11,093 bases of DNA from JAJTYI01 sp964420145. GTDB lineage: Bacteria > Patescibacteriota > Dojkabacteria > B142 > OLB20. The stretch spans positions 1 through 11,093 of the forward strand of contig CAYQRB010000031.1 of the NCBI GenBank assembly GCA_964420145.1. The letters are read 5' to 3'. The notes under the pieces were generated by a model, which was not told the DNA's origin, ran no database searches, and saw nothing but the letters and a program-made list of their open reading frames with translations. Positions 6,705 through 11,093 of this stretch are shown one piece after another. Position 1 is the first letter of the stretch. Each line of letters begins with the position of its first letter. A program made the translations under genes and the position numbers.

Positions 6705-7733
6705 ATGGCATATCAACCTGAGTATACAATCTCACAAAAACTTCTTTCTGCAGTTGCTCAAGTACAAGCAGCAAAGGAGATTATTGATAATGCACCTTTG
6801 GTTCCTTCTTGGGAAAGAAGTTTTAGAAATAGTGCTATTGTGAGAACAGTACATTATTCTACTGCTATAGAGGGTAATACATTAAATATTGACGAAGCAG
6901 AGAAGATTATTACCGGTAGTAAAGTAGAGAGTTTCCGGTCAAGGGATATTATGGAGATCATTAACTACCGTAAGGTAATTAAATATATTTCTGATTGTAA
7001 AGAAGAGGGTTTAAGTGTTGGTTTTTTGCATAAAATTCATCAAATACTTGGAGATAAAATACTTCCTGTGGAGATGTTGGGGAGTTTTAGGGAAAATAAT
7101 GCAGTAGTTATCAATTCGGTCACGGGAGAAGTTGTCTTTGATGCGGTAAGTCCGTTTGATATAGATCATGAAATAAGCGACCTCATCAATTGGGATCGCT
7201 ATGATATAGAATGTCATCCTATATTAAGGGCGGGGATCCTTCATTATGAGTTGGTCCGAATTCATCCTTTTGTAGATCTAAACGGTAGGTCTGCCAGGAT
7301 TGTAGCTACTTGGTCAATGTATAGAAATGGATATGATATTAAAAAATTCTTTAGTTTAGAAGAATATTATGATCAAGACCTTTCGAAGTATTATGAAGCA
7401 CTAGATAGTGCCCACAGTGGGGATTTGACCTCTTGGTTGGAATATTTCACACAAGGTGTTGCGGAGGAACTGACCAGGATTAAAAATAAAGTACTCGCTA
7501 TTAGTATAGATCGAAGGCTTAAGTTAAAAGTTGGTCAAGTCGCATTAAATGAGAGACAGATTAAGATTATTGATTTTCTAGAGTCTTATAAAGAAATCAA
7601 AAATCCAGATTTCTCTGAATTATTTCCTAAAATTAGCGATGATACAATCCTACGAGATCTAAAGGATTTACAAGATAAAAAAATTATTAGAAAACAAGGA
7701 AAGACTAGAGGTGCCAGATATATATTAGTGTAA
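6705..7733 (+). CDS. Fic-family protein adenylyltransferase with C-terminal winged helix
   Basis: Fic enzymes transfer AMP (or another phosphate-containing group) from a nucleotide to a hydroxyl of a target protein. This 342-residue protein has the common Fic_N / Fic / winged-helix layout. The inhibitory helix motif S-x-x-x-E-G lies N-terminal to the Fic core (Ser52 to Glu56, Gly57), which marks a class II, self-inhibited enzyme. The catalytic motif is HPFVDLNGRSAR (187-198): His187, Phe189, Asp191, Asn193 and Arg195 are present, but position 192 is Leu where Gly or Ala is usual. The flap region upstream (GSFREN...VVFDAVSP) is recognisable. Residues 281-342 form a winged helix homologous to that of the preceding gene. 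The gene starts at the base after the upstream stop, and the ligase starts 7 nt after its own. No Shine-Dalgarno. Targets are unknown; in the family they include DNA gyrase and topoisomerase IV subunits. No antitoxin-like partner of the FicT/VbhA type is visible. Confidence 0.93.
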   Translation: MAYQPEYTISQKLLSAVAQVQAAKEIIDNAPLVPSWERSFRNSAIVRTVHYSTAIEGNTLNIDEAEKIITGSKVESFRSRDIMEIINYRKVIKYISDCKEEGLSVGFLHKIHQILGDKILPVEMLGSFRENNAVVINSVTGEVVFDAVSPFDIDHEISDLINWDRYDIECHPILRAGILHYELVRIHPFVDLNGRSARIVATWSMYRNGYDIKKFFSLEEYYDQDLSKYYEALDSAHSGDLTSWLEYFTQGVAEELTRIKNKVLAISIDRRLKLKVGQVALNERQIKIIDFLESYKEIKNPDFSELFPKISDDTILRDLKDLQDKKIIRKQGKTRGARYILV

Positions 7734-7740
7734 TTTAAAA

Positions 7741-9510
7741 ATGAAATTTTATAAGTTTTGTGAATATTTGCAAGAAATTGAAGAACTAAATTCTCGAAAC
7801 GAGATAATAGTTGTACTCGCAGAAATGATAAAAGGCTTTGAAGCAACTGAACTTCAGGCAGGGATTTATTTATTACAAGGACGAATTTCTCCTCAGTTTG
7901 TTAATCTTGAGTTTAATTTTTCTACAAAACTACTTTTAAGAGCATTTACAGGAGGTAATCTTTCGTTAGATGATTTATCTAAAGAATTACTGACTATTGG
8001 AGATATAGGGTTATTACTGGCTAGTAAGGTACAAGGGGATGGTCAGGTGTTAAGCTTAAAATATGTTTATGACACACTTTATCAGATTGCAACTTTATCA
8101 GGAAGTGGATCTCAGTCTAGGAAGATGGTTGCTTTTCACAGTTTGGTAAGTCAAATGTCTCCACTTGAAGCAAAGTTTTGTGGAAGGATTGTTGTAGGGA
8201 AGCTTCGCCTTGGGGTTAGTGACAAGACTGTTTTGGACTCTTTGTCTTGGGCCGTTACAGGAGATAAGTCCTTAAAACCACTGCTTGAAAAAGCCTATGG
8301 TGCAATGGCAGACTTATCATTGATTGCAAGTAACTTGTTATTTAAAGGGAAAAAATCGCTAGAGAAGTTTGAATTACAAGTAGGGGTTCCAGTAAGTTCA
8401 AAACTGGTGGAGAGAGAAAAAGATTTAGAGAAACTTTTTTCTAGGCTGGGGTCAGGTCTCATAGTTCAGCCTAAGTACGATGGTTTAAGGGTACAGATTC
8501 ATTATTCTAAAAAAGGGCTTGGTAATCATATGCAGGAATATGGTTTTATAGAGTCAAGAGACTGTGTTCGTTTGTTTAGTAGAAATATGACCAATATTAC
8601 TGATATGTTTCCAGATATTATTAAAGAGGTAGAAAAATTTCGTGTCGATAGTGTGGTAATTGATTCTGAAGTGATCGGGGTGGATCCGTTGTCAGGTAAA
8701 TTTCTTGCTTTTCAAGATACTATTCAGCGCAAAAGGAAGTACGGAGTAGTGGGAAAATCAAAACAGATCCCCGTTAAGGTGTTCTGTTTCGATTTGCTTT
8801 ACTTAAACGGAAAAAGTTATTTAGATAAACCCATAGAAAAAAGGCTTGGAAGTCTCAAAAAAGTACTTGTGGGATGTAAGTCCGAAACTATGGTTATGGC
8901 CGAATCTCCCCAAATTACGGAGTTAAAAACCTTGAAATCTAAGTTTGATCAGTATCACAAGGAAGGTTTGGAGGGGTTGATTGCCAAGAAAGCCGGTGGA
9001 TTTTATGAACCGGGCACTAGGAATTTTGATTGGATTAAATACAAAGTGAAAGCACAACAGGACTTAGCAGATAGTTTTGATACAGTAGTTTTGGGGTATT
9101 ATCGAGGGGCGGGAGTGAGAGCTAAGTTTGGTATAGGTGCTTTACTTGTAGGAGTTTATAATCCAGAAAGGGAAGTATTTATAAGTATCGCTAAGGTAGG
9201 CACAGGGTTTAAAGATACAGATTGGGTATTACTCAAGAAAAGACTAGACAAAAATAGGCTTAAGGAATTACCTAAAAATATGGAAATAAATCCATTGTTG
9301 ATGCCTGATGTTTTGGTTAGTCCGGAGGTTGTTTGTGTGGTAGAAGCTGATGAGATAAGTAAAAGTAAGCTACATGGGGAAGAAGGACAAGGTTTTTCTT
9401 TAAGGTTTCCTAGATTTAAATACTTGCGTGATGATAAATCCTCATTTCAAATTACGACGATTAGTGAGGTAGAGAGGATGTTTGAGTTGTCTAATCCAAC
9501 AGATAAATAA
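7741..9510 (+). CDS. ATP-dependent DNA ligase, archaeal type
   Basis: Seals DNA nicks through a ligase-AMP intermediate. The 589-residue protein has the length and three-domain layout of archaeal/eukaryotic-type ligases: an N-terminal helical DNA-binding domain (about 1-200), an adenylation domain and an OB-fold domain. Motif I is KYDGLR (245-250, nucleophile Lys245), motif III DSEVIG (308-313, Glu310), motif IIIa FCFDLLY (348-354), motif IV EGLIAK (411-416), motif V WIKYK (431-435) and motif VI around RFPRFK (555-560). All catalytic motifs are intact. It lacks the zinc finger, helix-hairpin-helix and BRCT parts of the NAD-dependent LigA found in nearly all bacteria; whether the genome also has ligA cannot be seen. 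It is the last gene of the cluster with polA, 7 nt behind fic, without a Shine-Dalgarno. The pairing suggests a repair or Okazaki-fragment function. A distant archaeal origin is possible, but base composition does not stand out from its neighbours by eye. Confidence 0.95.
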   Translation: MKFYKFCEYLQEIEELNSRNEIIVVLAEMIKGFEATELQAGIYLLQGRISPQFVNLEFNFSTKLLLRAFTGGNLSLDDLSKELLTIGDIGLLLASKVQGDGQVLSLKYVYDTLYQIATLSGSGSQSRKMVAFHSLVSQMSPLEAKFCGRIVVGKLRLGVSDKTVLDSLSWAVTGDKSLKPLLEKAYGAMADLSLIASNLLFKGKKSLEKFELQVGVPVSSKLVEREKDLEKLFSRLGSGLIVQPKYDGLRVQIHYSKKGLGNHMQEYGFIESRDCVRLFSRNMTNITDMFPDIIKEVEKFRVDSVVIDSEVIGVDPLSGKFLAFQDTIQRKRKYGVVGKSKQIPVKVFCFDLLYLNGKSYLDKPIEKRLGSLKKVLVGCKSETMVMAESPQITELKTLKSKFDQYHKEGLEGLIAKKAGGFYEPGTRNFDWIKYKVKAQQDLADSFDTVVLGYYRGAGVRAKFGIGALLVGVYNPEREVFISIAKVGTGFKDTDWVLLKKRLDKNRLKELPKNMEINPLLMPDVLVSPEVVCVVEADEISKSKLHGEEGQGFSLRFPRFKYLRDDKSSFQITTISEVERMFELSNPTDK

Positions 9511-9512
9511 TT

Positions 9513-9541
9513 TTGACATTCAAATCAAAAGGAAATATACT
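9513..9541 (+). promoter_or_regulatory. Strong sigma70-type promoter for the DUF4870-like gene
   Basis: A perfect TTGACA (9513-9518) and TATACT (9536-9541) stand exactly 17 nt apart. This is the best promoter match in the window. Transcription would start near 9548, 25 nt before the ATG at 9573. The -35 begins three bases after the ligase stop codon. Confidence 0.85.
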
Positions 9542-9550
9542 TAAGTATAT
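9535..9550. promoter_or_regulatory. Perfect 16-bp palindrome, candidate operator
   Basis: ATATACTTAAGTATAT is its own reverse complement. It covers the -10 box and reaches the predicted transcription start, the classic place for a repressor site. It has no loop and no T-run behind it, so it is unlikely to be a terminator for the ligase gene. The binding protein is unknown; a dimeric winged-helix or HTH regulator would fit. Confidence 0.5.
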
Positions 9551-9572
9551 CTAATTTATTAATTTCTCTTTC

Positions 9573-9923
9573 ATGGCAGATAATGCTAACGAGACCGTCA
9601 AAGTGAAATCAAAATCAGCAGGAGATGACAAACTTCTTTCTGCAGTTGCAACAATTCCTCTTGTAGGACTAATTATTTATTATGTTATGCCTGACGCTTC
9701 TGATACGGTCAAGCATTATGCAAAGCAAAGTAATGGGATTTTAGCAATAGAAATTGTAATTATGATTGTGGCTATAATTCCCATATTGGGTTGGATTATG
9801 GCACCGTTTCTTTCTTTAATTCCTCTTGTTATGTGGATATTACTTTTCATTAAAGCTCTACAAGCAGAGGAAAAATATAAATTACCTGTTGTTGGGGAAT
9901 ACTTTAATAATTTCTTAAAGTAA
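9573..9923 (+). CDS. DUF4870/Tic20-like small membrane protein
   Basis: A 116-residue protein with a charged N-terminal tail (about 1-20) and three hydrophobic segments at about 22-40, 54-75 and 77-94. The order of features fits the DUF4870 family: a first helix ending near a short D/S-rich turn, a conserved H-A-K-Q (His-Tyr-Ala-Lys-Gln here) before the second helix, the I-P-I-L-G-W turn, and a C-terminal A-L-Q followed by a charged, Pro-containing end with P-V-V-G. The family is distantly related to chloroplast Tic20; its function in bacteria is not known to me. It is a monocistronic unit: strong promoter with palindrome upstream, intrinsic terminator downstream. No Shine-Dalgarno; the ATG at 9573 lies in a T-rich leader and is the only start that gives the complete N tail. 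Confidence 0.75.
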   Translation: MADNANETVKVKSKSAGDDKLLSAVATIPLVGLIIYYVMPDASDTVKHYAKQSNGILAIEIVIMIVAIIPILGWIMAPFLSLIPLVMWILLFIKALQAEEKYKLPVVGEYFNNFLK

Positions 9924-9940
9924 CGATTTTTGAATTATTG

Positions 9941-9983
9941 AATCCCGTTTGCGATTTACTTCGTAGGCGGGATTTCTTTTTTT
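9941..9983 (+). terminator. Intrinsic terminator after the DUF4870-like gene
   Basis: The arms AATCCCGTTTGCGA (9941-9954) and TCGTAGGCGGGATT (9961-9974) pair along their full length, 14 bp including three G-U pairs, around the 6-nt loop TTTACT, and are followed by TCTTTTTTT. It begins 17 nt after the stop codon. Confidence 0.92.
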
Positions 9984-9995
9984 GCCGAAATTGGC

Positions 9996-10001
9996 TATAA
10001 T
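9996..10001 (+). promoter_or_regulatory. -10 box for the 159-residue membrane protein gene
   Basis: A consensus TATAAT 29 nt before the ATG at 10031, just behind the terminator. The predicted start near 10008 gives a leader of about 23 nt without Shine-Dalgarno. No good -35 is visible at the usual spacing. A weaker alternative is TTGGCT (9991-9996) with TATTAT (10015-10020), 18 nt apart. Confidence 0.45.
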
Positions 10002-10030
10002 CACTGTATATAGATATTATTCTGTTATTT

Positions 10031-10510
10031 ATGAACAGATTTGTTGATTCTCTCGGTATTAGTCTATTTGATATTGACTTTTCGTTACTATTTACTTGGT
10101 CGTATCTCACCGAGACGAATCCTGATAGTTTTACATTTAGTGGTTGGCTTACTTTGTTGGTAGTTGCCAATTTACTGATTATGAGTGTGTTGTTTGTTCT
10201 CAATAAAAGAAAAGCAATAGTGATTATAGGGAAAAGAAAGATTATTTTAAAAAAGACGATTAAGCTAAATATAGTATTCTCACTGGTCTGGTTGTTATTT
10301 ATTATTTTTAGACATCAAGGAATTGAATATTTGAGTATGCGGATTTGGCAGTTAATCTTTTTAATAATACTTTTTATAGGGAACTTTGTTGCGCTGACTC
10401 TGTTTTTTAGGGCTTCAAAAACCAGGACTGATATCATTACTGATAGAACTGATGGAATGAGTAATTACCAAGAATATCTTCCTAAAAAAGGGAAAAAGAG
10501 AAAACGCTAA
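10031..10510 (+). CDS. Membrane protein of unknown function
   Basis: I do not recognise this 159-residue protein. It has three likely transmembrane segments at about 38-57, 78-94 and 105-126, a hydrophobic but broken N-terminal part (1-25), a basic stretch between the first and second segments (NKRKAIVIIGKRKIILKK) and a very basic end (KKGKKRKR). The positive-inside rule puts the 58-76 loop and the C-terminal tail both in the cytoplasm, which fits two membrane crossings between them (inference). The gene has its own -10 box, no Shine-Dalgarno, and ends 6 nt before the -35 of the rRNA promoter. No catalytic motif is visible. An unbroken 159-codon frame between a promoter and a TAA stop, with codon use like the neighbours, supports a real gene. 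Confidence 0.72.
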   Translation: MNRFVDSLGISLFDIDFSLLFTWSYLTETNPDSFTFSGWLTLLVVANLLIMSVLFVLNKRKAIVIIGKRKIILKKTIKLNIVFSLVWLLFIIFRHQGIEYLSMRIWQLIFLIILFIGNFVALTLFFRASKTRTDIITDRTDGMSNYQEYLPKKGKKRKR

Positions 10511-10516
10511 TTTGTT

Positions 10517-10546
10517 TTGACTGAAAGGGGATGTTTCTGATAGAAT
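10517..10546 (+). promoter_or_regulatory. rRNA operon promoter with extended -10
   Basis: TTGACT (10517-10522) and TAGAAT (10541-10546) are 18 nt apart, and TGA (10538-10540) directly precedes the -10, giving an extended -10. Transcription would start near 10553, about 275 nt before 16S. The TGn-TAGAAT element is shared with the promoter in front of the CAT tRNA at 1097-1105. Confidence 0.75.
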
Positions 10547-10550
10547 TGAT

Positions 10551-10578
10551 TATAGCTTTTTAGAAGGCTATATTTTTT
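10551..10578 (+). other. Hairpin plus T-run at the start of the rRNA leader
   Basis: TATAGC (10551-10556) and GCTATA (10567-10572) form a 6-bp stem with a 10-nt loop, followed by six T. It could be a weak terminator for the membrane protein gene, or a boxB-like hairpin, since it lies 8 nt before a boxA-like sequence. Because it lies downstream of the rRNA promoter, it could act as a terminator only if rRNA transcription is protected by antitermination. Confidence 0.45.
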
Positions 10579-10586
10579 CCTGTTTT

Positions 10587-10603
10587 TGATCTTTGAAAAT
10601 TTA
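10587..10603 (+). promoter_or_regulatory. boxA-like antitermination element in the rRNA leader
   Basis: TGATCTTTGAAAATTTA agrees with the E. coli rrn boxA region TGCTCTTTAACAATTTA at 14 of 17 positions. In bacteria boxA RNA is bound by NusB-NusE and makes RNA polymerase ignore terminators in rRNA operons. Its place, about 35 nt after the predicted transcription start and behind a hairpin, is the normal boxB-boxA order. Confidence 0.65.
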
Positions 10604-10826
10604 AAAGATGGCAAGTTTATTACTTGTCTTACGGAAATTTCTTTTTATCCCACATTCTTTTAAGATTGTGGGAAATCTCACAGATAATGTTTTTCTCTTA
10701 TCATTTATGATAAGGGAAACCAATAAATCCTCGATTAATTTCGAGGTGTCCCGATATAATCGGGATCGTCAAATTTTTCGGTAGTTATTTACCGGACAAA
10801 CAATTCTTCCCACCTTAGGGTGGGAT
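10604..10826 (+). other. 16S rRNA leader with six successive hairpins
   Basis: The gene-free stretch between boxA and 16S is filled by local inverted repeats: 10610-10616/10622-10628 (7 bp, one G-U); 10648-10654/10667-10673 (TCCCACA, 7 bp); 10695-10703/10708-10716 (9 bp, loop TTTA); 10729-10734/10741-10746 (CCTCGA, 6 bp); 10749-10755/10759-10765 (TCCCGAT, 7 bp, loop ATA); 10779-10783/10790-10794 (CGGTA, 5 bp). A seventh, 10808-10814/10819-10825 (TCCCACC, 7 bp, loop TTAG), abuts the 16S 5' end. No open reading frame or tRNA is seen. Leaders of this kind are normally removed by RNase III and other nucleases during maturation; the matching 3' strand behind 16S is outside the window. Confidence 0.8.
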
Positions 10827-11093
10827 CTTATGGAGAGTTTGATCCTGGCTCAGGATGAATGTTGGCGGCGTGCCTAAGGTATGCAAGTCGAGGGAGAATC
10901 ATAAGCTTGCTTATGAGGAAACCGGCAAACGGCTGAGTAACACGTAGGAACTTTCCCCTAAGTCAAGGATAGCTACCCGAAAGGGTAATTAATCCTGGAT
11001 AGTCCCCGATTTATCGGGGTAAAGGCTTCGGTCGCTTGGGGATAGGCCTGCGTCCTATCAGGTTGTTGGTGAGGTAATTGCTCACCAAGCCTA
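10827..11093 (+). rRNA. rrs: 16S ribosomal RNA, 5' part
   Basis: The conserved AGAGTTTGATCCTGGCTCAG at 10834-10853 corresponds to E. coli positions 8-27, which puts the mature 5' end near 10827 (inferred by alignment; not exact). Further conserved blocks are GGCGGCGTGCCTAAGG, ATGCAAGTCGAG, GGCTGAGTAACACGTAGG, ACCCGAAAGGGTAATTAATC, and GGTGAGGTAATTGCTCACC near the window end. Helix 6 is short (CATAAG, loop CTTG, CTTATG at 10900-10915). The sequence is clearly bacterial but diverged in the manner of Candidate Phyla Radiation lineages. The gene runs off the window after about 267 nt; no intron appears in this part. Confidence 0.97.

Noticed and set aside
6315..7733. Classical Fic toxin-antitoxin pair (small antitoxin upstream of Fic)
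   Set aside because: Gene order and size look like a VbhA/VbhT-type pair, but the small protein has a membrane segment and a winged helix and no S-x-x-x-E-G inhibitory helix; that motif is inside the Fic protein itself (Ser52-Glu56).
9535..9550. Palindrome read as the terminator of the ligase gene
   Set aside because: It is perfectly self-complementary with no room for a loop, is A/T only except for one pair of C/G, and no T-run follows. Its overlap with the -10 box favours an operator.
134..10510. Alternative genetic code with TGA as glycine
   Set aside because: All conserved proteins read through at full length with the standard bacterial code and no in-frame TGA occurs.
10755..10760. TATAAT inside the rRNA leader as a second promoter
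   Set aside because: It sits in the loop and arm of the TCCCGAT hairpin and has no -35 at 16-18 nt (CGATTA at that place). The upstream TTGACT / TGATAGAAT pair is far better.
1..11093. Mobile elements, CRISPR arrays, attachment sites, long direct repeats
   Set aside because: None is visible: no transposase or integrase frame, no repeated spacer-like units, and no duplicated tRNA ends flanking an insert.

Overview
The window is AT-rich bacterial chromosome, roughly one third G+C by eye. It most likely comes from a member of the Candidate Phyla Radiation (Patescibacteria). The pointers are the diverged 5' end of the 16S rRNA (for example the GGCGGCGTGCCTAAGG stretch and the ACGGCTGAGTAA variant), tRNA genes without an encoded CCA, the near absence of Shine-Dalgarno sequences, an unusual FtsH, and small compact genes. 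A Microgenomates/WWE3-like affiliation is possible, but I cannot place the organism more finely by eye. All eight protein genes are on the + strand, as are the two tRNAs and the rRNA. Stops are TAA (six) or TAG (two), never TGA, and the reading frames contain no internal TGA.

Layout. (1) 1-55: 3' part of an initiator tRNA. (2) 134-1081: a CaCA-family cation/Ca2+ antiporter with its own -10 box. (3) 1153-1226: a tRNA with anticodon CAT, with ftsH (1268-3598) close behind and no visible terminator between. (4) 3652-9510: a tightly packed four-gene cluster of DNA polymerase I (TTG start), a small membrane-anchored winged-helix protein, a Fic-family AMP transferase and an ATP-dependent DNA ligase. 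The gaps are 5, 0 and 7 nt. (5) 9573-9923: a DUF4870/Tic20-like membrane protein behind a textbook sigma70-type promoter overlapped by a perfect 16-bp palindrome, followed by a strong intrinsic terminator. (6) 10031-10510: an unrecognised membrane protein. (7) 10517-10826: promoter, boxA and hairpin-rich leader of a ribosomal RNA operon. (8) 10827-11093: the first ~267 nt of 16S rRNA.

How it fits together. PolA (5' nuclease and polymerase, proofreading domain apparently dead) and the ligase would together perform the fill-in, flap-removal and sealing steps of excision repair and Okazaki-fragment maturation. Between them lie two genes that share a homologous C-terminal winged-helix domain: 21 identities in 62 aligned residues, no gaps, both ending at the C terminus. 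One copy is tethered to a membrane anchor and the other is fused to a Fic domain carrying its own auto-inhibitory motif. This pair inside a DNA-repair operon is the most unusual element of the window. It could be a membrane-linked regulatory or post-translational AMPylation module, but its function is inference.

Other noteworthy points are the rRNA leader with seven or so successive hairpins (two with interchangeable arms), unusual anticodon stems in both CAT tRNAs, and a Leu in place of the pore-loop Phe in FtsH. Only one gene, ftsH, has a clear Shine-Dalgarno sequence.
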